64,000 nt of DNA from Actinomadura rifamycini DSM 43936. GTDB taxonomy: Bacteria > Actinomycetota > Actinomycetes > Streptosporangiales > Streptosporangiaceae. The stretch lies in contig NZ_AULB01000013.1 of NCBI RefSeq assembly GCF_000425065.1, positions 62,001-126,000 on the forward strand, written 5' to 3'. The stretch's first letter is position 1. Each line of letters opens with the position of its first letter. A program made the translations under genes and the position numbers. Below the pieces are notes generated by a model that searched no databases, had not been told where the DNA came from, and saw only the letters and a list, made by a program, of their open reading frames with translations. Of the stretch, positions 52,708 to 61,515 are shown one piece after another.

Positions 52708-53448
52708 TCAGGACGGGGACGACGGGCGGCCCGCGACCAGATCGGCGAGCGCGGTGGCCCAGCGCTGGACGGGCCCCCGCAGCCGGGCGTCGCGGGCGGC
52801 GGCCCGCGCGAGCTTGCGCTCCCCGTACCGGCGGCGCGCCCACGGCGACTCCGGACGCGCCAGCCGGACCGCGCCCACGATCGCCACCACGCCGACGAAC
52901 AGGCCGATCAGCCCCGTCCACACCTTGCCCTTGACCAGGGCGACCAGCGCGACGAACAGGTTGAACAGCAGCGTCAGCGCGACCGCCCACGCGGCCTCGC
53001 CCTCGTCGCGCTCGTCCCCGATCCCCAGCGGGCGCAGCCCCAGCAGCGCCAGCCCGCACAGCGCGATCGCGATGAACACCACCTCGACCGACAGCTGCCC
53101 CTGCCGCGTCCAGTAGACGTCCTTCAGGTGCAGCACGAGCGCGAACTCGTCCAGGACGAGCGCGGTCCCGACCCCGAACACGCCCGCGAGCACCCCGGCC
53201 GCCGCCGACGAGCCGTCCTCCACCAGCAGCCCGCCGACACCGCCCACGCACATGAACACCAGCCCGAACACCACGTGGTGGATGTGGTGGCCGCCCGGCG
53301 TGACGTTCCCCGGCCACCACCGCACCCCCGCCCGGATCATCCGCACGCTGAACCGGATGAACAGGAACGCCGCGATGAACGCCACCAGGAACACGAACAG
53401 GCGCAGCCGTCCGGTGTCGACGATCTCCCGAGTGAACCAGCCCCCCAT
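52708..53448 (-). CDS. Polytopic membrane protein, unknown function
   Basis: Protein of 246 residues with about six membrane segments, beginning MGGWFTREIVDTGRLR. A His-rich loop GGHHIHHVVFG (about 54-64) may bind a metal or ligand. Later segments run through LSVEVVFIAIALCGLALLGL and TLLFNLFVALVALVKGKVW. Families with this layout occur widely in actinobacteria as uncharacterised integral membrane proteins. It is divergent from a TetR gene 84 bp away. Confidence 0.78.
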   Translation of the reverse strand: MGGWFTREIVDTGRLRLFVFLVAFIAAFLFIRFSVRMIRAGVRWWPGNVTPGGHHIHHVVFGLVFMCVGGVGGLLVEDGSSAAAGVLAGVFGVGTALVLDEFALVLHLKDVYWTRQGQLSVEVVFIAIALCGLALLGLRPLGIGDERDEGEAAWAVALTLLFNLFVALVALVKGKVWTGLIGLFVGVVAIVGAVRLARPESPWARRRYGERKLARAAARDARLRGPVQRWATALADLVAGRPSSPS

Positions 53449-53532
53449 GCCCCGGACATGCCCCGGCCCGCGCCGCCCACCCGTCGCGGCCGGGGCGTTC
53501 TCTCCGGGCCCGGGACGTTCTATCGTGGGCGG

Positions 53533-54198
53533 ATGCCCGAACCGCAGACCCGCCGCCTGCCCCGCGGCCGCCACGCCCTGGCGCGCGAGGAGGTGCGGCG
53601 CATCCAGCGGGCCCGGCTGTGCCGGGCGATGGCCGAGGTGATGGCCGAGAAGGGGTACGTCGACACGTCCGTCGCGGACGTCCTGCAGCGGGCGACCGTG
53701 TCGCGGCAGAGCTTCTACGAGCTGTTCGACTCCAAGCTCGACTGCTTCATGGCCGCCTTCGCGGGCGCGGGCGAGATCCTGCTGGAACGGCTCGCCGCCG
53801 AGGTCGGCGTCGCCCGCGGCGCCGCGGCCGGCGGGACGCCCGCCGACCGGCTCGCGCTGTGCGAGCGCGCGGTCGGCGCCTACCTGCGGGCGCTCGCCGC
53901 CGAACTGCCCTACGCGCGGCTGTTCCTCGTCGAGGTCTACGCGGCCGGCCCCGAGGCGATCGACCGCCGCGCCCGCACCCAGGAGATCATCACCGGTGCG
54001 CTCGCCGACCTGGTGGGCGCCGAGGACGAGTCCGTCCGGTTCGCCTGCCGGACGATCGTCGCGGCGATGAGCGCGATGGTGACCCCGCCGGTCGCCGAGC
54101 AGGACGCGGACGCGCTGCTCGCGCTGGGCCCGCCGCTGATCGACCACATCCGGCTGCTGTGGTCCGCGGGCGTCCTCACCGGAGAGCCGCCCGGCTAG
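53533..54198 (+). CDS. TetR-family regulator
   Basis: Regulator of 221 residues with a TetR HTH: RARLCRAMAEVMAEKGYVDT, SVADVLQRATVSRQSFYELF, and DSKLDCFMAAFAGAGEILLE. The ligand domain is not assignable. TATCGT at 53521-53526 lies 6 nt before the ATG, suggesting a leaderless transcript. By position it may control itself and the divergent membrane protein gene. No clear palindrome was spotted in the 84-bp gap. Confidence 0.88.
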   Translation: MPEPQTRRLPRGRHALAREEVRRIQRARLCRAMAEVMAEKGYVDTSVADVLQRATVSRQSFYELFDSKLDCFMAAFAGAGEILLERLAAEVGVARGAAAGGTPADRLALCERAVGAYLRALAAELPYARLFLVEVYAAGPEAIDRRARTQEIITGALADLVGAEDESVRFACRTIVAAMSAMVTPPVAEQDADALLALGPPLIDHIRLLWSAGVLTGEPPG

Positions 54199-54221
54199 CG
54201 TCCGATCTGCGTCCGGTGGAT

Positions 54222-54240
54222 CGCCGCCGGGCGGCGTCTT
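54222..54240 (+). terminator. Likely terminator after tetR
   Basis: CGCCGC (54222-54227) and GCGGCG (54231-54236) form a short GC hairpin followed by TCTTTG, shortly after the TetR stop at 54198. Confidence 0.45.
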
Positions 54241-54338
54241 TGCCATGCTACGGCGATGGCCCGCAATCCCTCGATCACCGGCATTTCGTGTTATCCGCCG
54301 CGTCCCGGGGCGTCTCCTGAGGAGCTCTCGGAAGGACG

Positions 54339-55826
54339 GTGAAGCCCGTGCCCAAGGACGTGGCCCCGCTCGTGCGGGCGGCGCAGGACGGCGACCCCGC
54401 CGCCAGGAACGAACTGGTCGCCGAACACCTGCCGCTCCTCTACAACGTGGTCGGCTGGGCCCTCGACGGCCACGCCGACGTGGACGACGTCGTGCAGGAG
54501 TCGCTGCTGCGCGCGCTCGGCGGCCTCGACGGCCTCCGCGAGCCCGCCAGCTTCCGCTCCTGGCTCGTCTCCATCGCGATGAACCAGGTCCGCAGCCGGT
54601 GGGCGGCGCTGCGCCGCCGCGCCCCCGTCGACCCGGACGCCCTCGCGCGGCTGGCCGAACCCGCCCCGGACTTCGCGGAGACGGCCGTCCTGCGCCTCGA
54701 ACTCGCCGGGCAGCGCCGCGAGGTCGCCGACGCCACCCGCTGGCTCGACCCCGGCGAGCGCGACGTCCTCGCCCTCTGGTGGCTGGAGGCGTCCGGCCAC
54801 CTCGCCCGCCGCGAGCTCGCCGACGGGCTCGGCGTGACCCCCGCGCACGCCGCCGTCCGGGTGCAGCGCATGAAGGCGCAGCTCGCGACGTGCCGCGCCG
54901 TCGTCCGCGCGCTCGCACCGCCGCGCTGCGCCGACCTCCCCCTCGACCGCTGGGACGGCCGCCCGTCTCCGCTGTGGCGCAAGCGCATCGCCCGGCACCT
55001 CCGCGCGTGCCCCGCGTGCGCCGACCGGGGCCGCGACCTCCTCCCGCCCGAGGCCCTCCTCGCCGGCCTCGTCATGATCCCCCCGCCCCCGACCCCGTTC
55101 GACCTCACGTCCGCAGCGACCGCGAGCGGCGAGCCCGGCGGGTCCGGCGAGGCTGCCGGAGCCGGCGCCGGCGAGCCCGGCGGGTCCGGCATGTTCGACT
55201 CGTCCGGGGCGGAGGGGGCCGGGCGCGGGGCGGCGCGGGCCGGGTGGGCGGCGGCGGGTGCGGCGCTCGTGATCGCCGCCGCCGTGACCGTCTGGAGCCT
55301 GCGGGACGCGCCGCCTCCGGCGCCCCGCGCGCTCGACCCGGCGCCCGTGCAGCGCGCGCCGTCCCGCACGCCCGTCCCCGAGACGGCGCCCGCGACGACG
55401 CCCGCGAAGGACCACCTCGACCGGCCCGAGTCCGAGGCGCCGCCGACGGTCGAGGAGCAGGTCGTCCGGCTGGTCAACGCCGAGCGCGCCCGCGCGGGCT
55501 GCCGTCCGCTGACCGTCGCGCCCGCCCTGAGCGAGGCCGCACGCGCGCACTCGTCCGACATGGCCGCCCGCCGCGCCCTCGACCACCGCGGCGCCCGCGG
55601 CGACGGGCCCGGCGACCGGATCACCGCCGCCGGGTACCGCTGGAGCGCGTGGGCCGAGAACATCGCGCACGGCCAGCCGACGCCCGCCCGCGTCGTCGCG
55701 TCGTGGATAGGGAGCCCCGGGCACCGCGCGAACATCGTCAACTGCGACCTCCGGCAGATGGGCGTCGCGGTGTCGCAGGGGCCCGGCGGCCCCTGGTGGA
55801 CGCAGGTGTTCGCGACCCCGCGCTGA
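54339..55826 (+). CDS. Single-chain ECF-type sigma factor with zinc finger, TM and CAP domain
   Basis: Protein of 495 residues with five parts in one frame. Residues about 10-95 carry sigma region 2 (VDDVVQESLLRALGG, PASFRSWLVSIAMNQVRSRW); about 130-185 carry region 4 (LDPGERDVLALWWLE, LADGLGVTPAHAAVRVQRMK). A zinc-finger-like HLRACPAC (Hx3Cx2C, about 219-226) matches the ZAS motif of anti-sigma factors. One membrane segment lies at about 303-322. An extracytoplasmic CAP/SCP domain (about 375-495) contains AENIAHG and SPGHRANIVN. Start GTG 54339; GTG 54348 is an alternative. It looks like sigma, anti-sigma, membrane anchor and sensor fused. The overall plan recalls ECF groups with C-terminal sensory extensions. 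Confidence 0.88.
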   Translation: MKPVPKDVAPLVRAAQDGDPAARNELVAEHLPLLYNVVGWALDGHADVDDVVQESLLRALGGLDGLREPASFRSWLVSIAMNQVRSRWAALRRRAPVDPDALARLAEPAPDFAETAVLRLELAGQRREVADATRWLDPGERDVLALWWLEASGHLARRELADGLGVTPAHAAVRVQRMKAQLATCRAVVRALAPPRCADLPLDRWDGRPSPLWRKRIARHLRACPACADRGRDLLPPEALLAGLVMIPPPPTPFDLTSAATASGEPGGSGEAAGAGAGEPGGSGMFDSSGAEGAGRGAARAGWAAAGAALVIAAAVTVWSLRDAPPPAPRALDPAPVQRAPSRTPVPETAPATTPAKDHLDRPESEAPPTVEEQVVRLVNAERARAGCRPLTVAPALSEAARAHSSDMAARRALDHRGARGDGPGDRITAAGYRWSAWAENIAHGQPTPARVVASWIGSPGHRANIVNCDLRQMGVAVSQGPGGPWWTQVFATPR

Positions 55827-56573
55827 TCAGCGGGCGCCGAAGACCTGCGTCCAGTACGGGCCGCCCGACTCGACGACACCGACGCCGATCTCGTCGAATT
55901 TGCAGTTCAGGATGTTCGCGCGGTGCCCGGGGCTGTTCATCCACGACTTCATCACGCTCTCCGGGCCCGACTGTCCCTTCGCGATGTTCTCCCCGTACGT
56001 CGACCACCGGTAGCCCGCCGAGGTGATCCGGTCGCCCGGGCCGTCCCCGTCCGGGCTCGTGTGGTCGAAGAAGCCCCGCGCCGCCATGTCCGCCGAGTGC
56101 CCCTGCGCCGCCCGAACGAGCAGCGCGTTGCTCCGCACCGGCCCGCAGCCCGCGCCGGCGCGCGCGTCGTTCACGAGCGCCACCACCCGCGCCGCGACCG
56201 TCCCGCCCGCCGGGACCGGACGCGCGGACCGCCGGGGCTCGCTCGTCCGCGTGGGACGGGCGGGCGCGGACGTCCGCGCCCGCTCGGGCGCCCGCGACTC
56301 CCTCTGCACGGGCTCCCGCGTCTTCCGCGACGTCGGCTCCGGCGCCGTCCGCGACGGCTGCGGCGACGCGGGGGCGGTCGAGCGCGGCGCCGTCGGCGCG
56401 GGCGACGGCGTGCCCGCGTGCCCCGCGAGCGTCCTGTCCGGTTCGTCCCGCACCAGGCCCACGACCGTCCCGGCTACCGCCCCGGCCACGAGCAGCCCCG
56501 CCGCGCCCACGGCCGTCCACACGACGACCCGCTCCGACGCCCGGCGCGGCCCGCGCCCGTCCCGTTCCCTCAT
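55827..56573 (-). CDS. Membrane-anchored or secreted CAP/SCP-domain protein
   Basis: Protein of 248 residues: basic start, one hydrophobic segment (about 17-39), a Pro/Arg/Thr-rich linker, and a C-terminal CAP domain (about 130-248) with VALVNDARAGAGC, HSADMAARGFFDHTSPDG, YGENIAKG and SPGHRANILNC. The CAP part is closely similar to that of the sigma-fusion protein encoded tail-to-tail (stop codons directly adjacent). ATG 56573 is preferred; GTG 56582 is possible. It may compete with, be a target of, or share a ligand with the sigma-CAP sensor. Confidence 0.88.
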   Translation of the reverse strand: MRERDGRGPRRASERVVVWTAVGAAGLLVAGAVAGTVVGLVRDEPDRTLAGHAGTPSPAPTAPRSTAPASPQPSRTAPEPTSRKTREPVQRESRAPERARTSAPARPTRTSEPRRSARPVPAGGTVAARVVALVNDARAGAGCGPVRSNALLVRAAQGHSADMAARGFFDHTSPDGDGPGDRITSAGYRWSTYGENIAKGQSGPESVMKSWMNSPGHRANILNCKFDEIGVGVVESGGPYWTQVFGAR

Positions 56574-56827
56574 CGCTTCCACGTCCCTTCCGTGTACGGA
56601 TCACGAGGCAGACCCGCCACGGAGGGGGCGATAACGAAAAATCCGGAAGCTCCTTCGAAGCCCGGAGTGGGGCATGGCGGGACGCGGCGTGCGGGCGGCG
56701 CGCCAAGAGGCGACCAAGGTTTCCGAGCGCAGTGTTTGCCGCGTCCTCGGCGATGTGCGAGGTATCGCGGGAATTCCCTGCCTGCGGACGGACCGATCCC
56801 CAAAGGGAAACATCAGGAAGGTCTGAA

Positions 56828-58039
56828 ATGTCCTCGGGACTGAACACCGGCGATTCCGCCTGGCTGCTGGTGAGCACCGCGATGGTGCTCCTCATGACGC
56901 CGGGGCTCGCCTTCTTCTATGGCGGGATGGTCCGCTCCAAGAACATGCTGACGATGCTCTACATGAGCTTCATCTGCATCAGCCTGGTGACGATCCTGTG
57001 GTTCCTCTACGGGTACGGCATCGCGTTCGGCAAGGACGCGGGCGGGCTGGGGCTCATCGGGTGGGGCGACTGGCGCCTCGGCAACGTGGGCCCGGACACC
57101 CTGCAGGGCCGCATCCCGGAACAGATCTACGCGTGCTTCCAGCTCACCTTCGCGATCATCACCGTCGCGCTGATCAGCGGGTCCATCGCCGGACGGGCGC
57201 GGTTCGGCCCGTGGATCCTGTTCGTCGTCGTGTGGGTGACGCTGGTCTACCTGCCCATCGCGCACTGGGTGTTCGCGCCGTCCGGCTGGCTGAGCGAGTG
57301 GGGCGTGATGGACTTCGCGGGCGGCCTGGTCGTGGAGCTCAACTCCGGCATCTCGGGTCTCGCGATGGCGCTGGTGCTGGGCCGCGGCGTCGAGTTCCGG
57401 CGCGGCGAGGGGCCGCGGCCGGGCAACATCCCGTTCGTCATGCTGGGCCTCGGCCTGCTGTGGTTCGGCTGGTTCGGCTTCAACGCGGGCTCGGCGCTCA
57501 ACGACGGGGCGCTCGCGACCCGCGCGTTCGTCAGCACGATGATCGCGGGCTGCTCGGGGATGCTGACCTGGCGGCTCCTGGAATGGCTGCGCACCCGGCA
57601 CCTCACCCGGCTCGGGTCGGCCAGCGGCGCGCTCGCCGGGCTGGTCGCCATCACCCCGTCGTGCGCGTTCGTCAGCGTCGAGGGCGCGTTCCTCATCGGC
57701 GTCGTGGCGGCGGCGGTCTGCACGTACGCGGTGCAGTTGAAGCTCGTCGCCGGTTACGACGACACCCTGGACGTCGCCGGGATCCACGGGGCCGGCGGGA
57801 TCGTCGGCGTCCTGTCGCTCGGCTTCCTGGCCACCGGCTGGGAGAAGGGCACGGCGGGGCTCTTCTACGGCGGCCCGGCGTCGGTGCTGGGCAAGCAGGC
57901 GGTCGCGGTGCTCGCCGTCGGGGCGTACGCGTTCGCCGTCACCTTCGTCATCGGCACGGTCATCGACCGGCTGTTCCGCATGCGCATGACCCCGGAGGAG
58001 CAGGCGGAGGGGACGGACGCGAGCTTTGCCGACGAGTGA
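56828..58039 (+). CDS. amtB: Ammonium transporter Amt with Glu at first pore-His position
   Basis: Membrane transporter of 403 residues with eleven predicted segments. Amt signatures: GLAFFYGGMVRSKNML, FQLTFAIIT (outer Phe gate), MDFAGGLVVELNSG, WFGWFGFNAGSALND and DVAGIHGAGGIVG. The second twin-His residue is kept (His320), but the first, His168 in E. coli AmtB, is Glu170 here. The Asp that starts this segment (Asp162) is conserved. The same His-to-Glu change occurs in fungal Mep1/Mep3. AGGAAGG precedes the ATG. Encoded just upstream of the urea transport and urease genes; supplies or recovers ammonium. Confidence 0.95.
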   Translation: MSSGLNTGDSAWLLVSTAMVLLMTPGLAFFYGGMVRSKNMLTMLYMSFICISLVTILWFLYGYGIAFGKDAGGLGLIGWGDWRLGNVGPDTLQGRIPEQIYACFQLTFAIITVALISGSIAGRARFGPWILFVVVWVTLVYLPIAHWVFAPSGWLSEWGVMDFAGGLVVELNSGISGLAMALVLGRGVEFRRGEGPRPGNIPFVMLGLGLLWFGWFGFNAGSALNDGALATRAFVSTMIAGCSGMLTWRLLEWLRTRHLTRLGSASGALAGLVAITPSCAFVSVEGAFLIGVVAAAVCTYAVQLKLVAGYDDTLDVAGIHGAGGIVGVLSLGFLATGWEKGTAGLFYGGPASVLGKQAVAVLAVGAYAFAVTFVIGTVIDRLFRMRMTPEEQAEGTDASFADE

Positions 58040-58730
58040 CGCCGCGCCGGGGAGGCGTGAGCACGGGCCGCTGCCCGCGTTCCTCATCCTGCTGACGGGC
58101 ATCACCGGGCTGATCGACGCGGTCAGCTACCTGGAGTTCGGCAACGTCTTCGTCGCGAACGCCACCGGCAACGTCATCTTCCTGGGCTTCCGCCTCGGCG
58201 GCAGGGGAGAGGCGACGGGCGCGTTCGTCGCGACGACCATCTCGACCGTGTTCTTCTGCGTCGGCGCCGCCGTCGGCGGGCGGGTGCGCTTCGGCGGGCT
58301 CGACCACCGCGGGCTGCTGCTCGCCGCGGGCGTCACGGTGCAGGCCGCCGCCCTCGCGGTCGCGGCCCTGATCACCACGGTCCTCGGCCACACCCCCGCG
58401 CTCGAGCGGCAGGCGCTGATCCCGCTGCTGGCGGCGTCGATGGGCTGGCAGTTCGCGATCGTGCGGCGCGTCGACGTCCCCGGTCTCCGGACGATCGTGA
58501 TCACCACCGCGCTCACGTCGCTGGTCGCCGACCGGGGCGGGCCCGTGAAGCAGGTCGTGGGCAAGGCGCTGTCGATCGTGGCGCTGCTGGTGGGCGCGAT
58601 GGCCGGCGCCCTGCTCATCCGGCACCTCGGGGTGGCCGCCCCGCTGTGGACGGCGGCCGCGGTGCTGCTCGGCATCGGGGCCCTCGGCACGTCCCGCGCC
58701 CGTGGTCCCGGATCCGAGCGCTGGGCCTGA
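58026..58730 (+). CDS. DUF1275 (YoaK-type) membrane protein
   Basis: Membrane protein of 234 residues with about six segments: LTGITGLIDAVSYLEFGNVF and ANATGNVIFLGFRLGG, then GRVRFGGLDHRGLLLAAGV and MGWQFAIVRRVDVPGLRTIV. These are the hallmarks of DUF1275/YoaK. The start appears to be TTG 58026, within the end of amtB, with GGAGGGGAC about 10 nt upstream. Function unknown; co-translation with an ammonium transporter beside urease genes suggests a role in nitrogen or gas/metabolite flux. Confidence 0.88.
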   Translation: MPTSDAAPGRREHGPLPAFLILLTGITGLIDAVSYLEFGNVFVANATGNVIFLGFRLGGRGEATGAFVATTISTVFFCVGAAVGGRVRFGGLDHRGLLLAAGVTVQAAALAVAALITTVLGHTPALERQALIPLLAASMGWQFAIVRRVDVPGLRTIVITTALTSLVADRGGPVKQVVGKALSIVALLVGAMAGALLIRHLGVAAPLWTAAAVLLGIGALGTSRARGPGSERWA

Positions 58731-58750
58731 CCCGGGGATCTTTCCGTTAC

Positions 58751-58776
58751 TTGGCCAACTGTTGATGAATGGCCAA
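58751..58776. promoter_or_regulatory. Inverted repeat upstream of urea transporter/urease genes
   Basis: TTGGCCA (58751-58757) and TGGCCAA (58770-58776) are separated by 12 nt in the AT-richer gap before the urea transporter. The left arm extends to a perfect palindrome TTGGCCAA. A plausible operator or attenuator of the urease operon; no match to a known GlnR box was apparent. Confidence 0.5.
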
Positions 58777-58881
58777 TTTTGCGGCCGAGCCTCCAGGAAA
58801 GAGGCCACATGTCGTCACCGAACGGGCGCTAGCCCGGACAGTCGGAACCATTCATGCCATTTCGCCGCGAGGAGGGTGTCC

Positions 58882-59856
58882 GTGCCGTCACCGTCATCGG
58901 ACGCGCCGGACACCGGGAGCCCGGAAACGTCACAGCGCTCGCTGGTCGCCGTCCAGACGATTCCGCGCGGCGTCGCCCAGGTCGACTTCCAGTCCAGCGA
59001 CTGGACCGGTCTGCTGTTCATCATCGCGCTCTTCGTCGGCGGCTGGCAGTTCGGCGTCTTCGGCCTGCTCGGCACCCTCACCGCCACCGTGACCGCCTCC
59101 CTGCTCGGCGTCGACCGGAACCGCATCTCGCTCGGGCTCGAAGGGTTCAACGGGACGCTCGTCGGCGTGGCGCTGGTGCTCTACCTCGGCGTCACCTGGA
59201 CCACGGTGGCCCTGGTCATCGGCTCGGCGGTCGCCGCGAGCGTGCTCACCGCCGCCATGCGGACCGTCCTCGACCCGTACGGCCTGGCGACGTTCACCGC
59301 GCCGTTCTGCGTCGTCACGACGGTGATGGTGATCGGTGCGCCGTCGTACGAGCGGGTCTGGGCGGACCACGCCAACACCGCCGCGCCCTCGGCGACCGAC
59401 CCCGGAACCGCGATGACCTGGCACGACTTCTGGCGCGGCTGGTTCAACGGCGTCGGGCAGGTGTTCTTCCAGGACGAGTGGTACGTCGGCCTGATCTTCC
59501 TGGTCGGGCTCGCGGTGGCGAGCCGGCTCGTCGCGGCCGCGGCGGCCGCGGCGAGCCTGATCGGGCTGCTCGTCGGCTGGTGGCTGGGCGCCCAGGCCGC
59601 CGACCTCGGCGCCGGCCTGTACGGCTACAACGCCGTGCTGACCGGGATCGCGCTGACCGGGACGTTCGTCGCGCTGAGCCCGGTCGGCGTCGCGTACGCG
59701 GCGATCGGCGCGGCCACCGCCGCCGCGCTGACCGCCGGCATGACCGTGCTGTTCGACACGGTCGGCGGACACACCCTGACCTGGCCGTTCGTGCTGGTCA
59801 CCTGGGTGTTCCTCGCGGCCGTCCCGCTGCTGTCCAGGCTGCGGCGGGCCGATTGA
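58882..59856 (+). CDS. Urea transporter (UT family)
   Basis: Membrane protein of 324 residues with an internal repeat characteristic of UT channels: first half [15 protein letters not shown], second half [14 protein letters not shown]. The opening [11 protein letters not shown] also has a counterpart, [11 protein letters not shown]. Between the halves there is a longer periplasmic or cytoplasmic loop (about 145-185). GTG 58882 is chosen behind GAGGAGG. It feeds urea to the urease encoded downstream. Confidence 0.92.
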   Translation: MPSPSSDAPDTGSPETSQRSLVAVQTIPRGVAQVDFQSSDWTGLLFIIALFVGGWQFGVFGLLGTLTATVTASLLGVDRNRISLGLEGFNGTLVGVALVLYLGVTWTTVALVIGSAVAASVLTAAMRTVLDPYGLATFTAPFCVVTTVMVIGAPSYERVWADHANTAAPSATDPGTAMTWHDFWRGWFNGVGQVFFQDEWYVGLIFLVGLAVASRLVAAAAAAASLIGLLVGWWLGAQAADLGAGLYGYNAVLTGIALTGTFVALSPVGVAYAAIGAATAAALTAGMTVLFDTVGGHTLTWPFVLVTWVFLAAVPLLSRLRRAD

Positions 59857-59911
59857 GCACCGACCCCGGCACCGAACCGCGCACTGGACCGCGTCTCCAG
59901 AGAGGACTCAG

Positions 59912-60223
59912 ATGAACCTGTCACCACGAGAGATCGACAAGCTGCTCGTCTTCACGGTCGCGGAGATGGCGGAGCGGCGCCGCAAGCGCGGCCTGAAGCT
60001 CAACTACGGCGAGACGGTCGCGCTGATCAGCGCGGCGATCGTGGAGGCGGCCCGGGACGGCCGGACGGTCGCCGACTGCATGGAGCTCGGCAAGCAGGTG
60101 GTCGGACCGGACGAGGTGCTCCCGGGCGTCCGCGGGATGCTGAAGCTGATCCAGGTCGAGGCCACGTTCGACGACGGCACCAAGCTCGTCTCCTGCCACG
60201 ACCCCGTGGGCGGCGGCAAGTGA
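59912..60223 (+). CDS. ureA: Urease subunit gamma
   Basis: Protein of 103 residues with the usual length and motifs: [40 protein letters not shown], and [18 protein letters not shown]. Part of the cytoplasmic nickel urease that hydrolyses urea to ammonia and carbamate. GAGAGGA precedes the ATG. Its stop overlaps the start of the CbiX-like gene, an unusual insertion between ureA and ureB. Confidence 0.96.
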   Translation: MNLSPREIDKLLVFTVAEMAERRRKRGLKLNYGETVALISAAIVEAARDGRTVADCMELGKQVVGPDEVLPGVRGMLKLIQVEATFDDGTKLVSCHDPVGGGK

Positions 60224-61056
60224 CCGGACCACCCGCCGGCACCGGACCGCCCACCGAACGGGACCGCGCCGTCCTGCGGGTGGGCGGGCACGAGTGCCCG
60301 CCCGGGACCGGCGGCGTGCTCGGCCCGGGCCGCGACCTCGCCCGCGCGCTCGCCGCGCACCCGCGCGCGGTCGTCGTCCCGATGACGCTCGGCCGCGATC
60401 CGGGCCTCGCGGCGGCGGCCGCGCAGACGATCGGGTGGGCGGCGCGCGGCGCGGCCCCCGGCGACCTGCTGCTCGCCGCGCCGCTCGGCACGACGACGCA
60501 CCTGGTCGGCTGGCTGCGGGCGGCCGTGGCGCGGGCGCTGCCCGGCGGCGGCGACCGGGCGGCGCTGCTGGTGGCGCCGCCGGGCGGACCCGAGGACGAC
60601 GCCGAGCTGTACAAGGTCGCGCGGCTGGTCTGGCGGCACCTGCGCGTCCCGTGGGTGGAGGTCGCCTTCCTCGGCGGCGAGCCCGGCGTCGCCGAGGGCG
60701 TCGACCGCTGCCGCCGGCTGGGCGCCCGCGACGTCGTGCTCGTGCCCGCGGCGCTCGTCCCGCCGCCGCGCGGCGCGGGGACGGGCGCCGCCGGGACGCC
60801 GCTCGGACCCGCCGCGCTCGCGGCGCTCGTCCGGCGGCGCGCCGCCGAGGCGGAGGCGCGGTGGCTCCGGGACGGCGACGACGGCCTCGCCGCTCCGGCG
60901 CACCACCACGACCACGACCACGACCACCACGACGACCACGACGACGACCACCACCACGGGCACGACCACCGCCGGCAGGCGCCGCCGGGGCACGCGCACG
61001 GCCCGCTGCCGGAAACCGAGGAGACCCTGAAGGAGGCGGCCGCCCATGGCCGATGA
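60220..61056 (+). CDS. CbiX/SirB-like chelatase-family protein with His/Asp-rich tail
   Basis: Protein of 278 residues starting at GTG 60220. The second half of the fold domain resembles class II chelatases (CbiX/SirB): [20 protein letters not shown] then [20 protein letters not shown] (about 130-180). The N-terminal half has [12 protein letters not shown] in the place of the usual active-site VGHGS. After about residue 225 comes a run very rich in His and Asp (key part [20 protein letters not shown]), a nickel-binding type tail like those of UreE or HypB. It overlaps ureA by 4 nt and ureB by 11 nt. A nickel carrier or storage protein for urease is likely; no ureE is seen in the window. Confidence 0.8.
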   Translation: MTGPPAGTGPPTERDRAVLRVGGHECPPGTGGVLGPGRDLARALAAHPRAVVVPMTLGRDPGLAAAAAQTIGWAARGAAPGDLLLAAPLGTTTHLVGWLRAAVARALPGGGDRAALLVAPPGGPEDDAELYKVARLVWRHLRVPWVEVAFLGGEPGVAEGVDRCRRLGARDVVLVPAALVPPPRGAGTGAAGTPLGPAALAALVRRRAAEAEARWLRDGDDGLAAPAHHHDHDHDHHDDHDDDHHHGHDHRRQAPPGHAHGPLPETEETLKEAAAHGR

Positions 61057-61510
61057 CGTCTACATGTTCGCGGACGGCTCGATCGAGCTGAACGCCGGGC
61101 AGCGCAGAGAGTCCATGACCGTGCACAACACCGGCGACCGGGCGGTGCAGATCGGCTCGCACTTCCACTTCTTCGAGGTCAACCGGGCCCTGCGGTTCGA
61201 CCGGGAGAGGGCGTTCGGGATGCGGCTGGACATCCCGGCGGGCACCGCCGTCCGGTTCGAGGCGGGCGACACCAAGGAGGTGCGGCTCGTCGAGTACGGC
61301 GGCGGGATGCGCATCGTCGGGTTCGGCGGACTGCTCGACGGCAGCATCCGGTCCGGGGCCGCGAAGGCCAGGGCCCTGGAGCGGATGCGCGCCCGCGGCT
61401 ACCTCGACGAGCCCGAGGAGCCCGGCAAGGGCGGCGGCGCCGGCAAGAAGAAGCAGTCGAAGACCCGGACCGCCGCGGCGGGCCGCGGGTCGCGGTCGAA
61501 GAAGGGCTGA
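61046..61510 (+). CDS. ureB: Urease subunit beta with basic C-terminal extension
   Basis: Protein of 154 residues. The core (about 1-112) is standard: [60 protein letters not shown], and [11 protein letters not shown]. After it comes a Lys/Arg/Gly-rich tail ([19 protein letters not shown]) not found in typical UreB of about 100-110 residues. The start overlaps the CbiX-like gene by 11 nt. Confidence 0.95.
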   Translation: MADDVYMFADGSIELNAGQRRESMTVHNTGDRAVQIGSHFHFFEVNRALRFDRERAFGMRLDIPAGTAVRFEAGDTKEVRLVEYGGGMRIVGFGGLLDGSIRSGAAKARALERMRARGYLDEPEEPGKGGGAGKKKQSKTRTAAAGRGSRSKKG

Positions 61511-61515
61511 CGCCG

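Noticed and set aside
54339..55826. Possible frameshift or assembly merger between a sigma factor and a CAP protein
   Set aside because: The frame is continuous, codon use is uniform, and zinc-finger and TM segments sit between the two ends in a sensible order.
60901..60990. His-rich gene product taken as UreE
   Set aside because: Only the His/Asp tail is UreE-like; the preceding 220 residues fit a CbiX-like fold, not the UreE domains.
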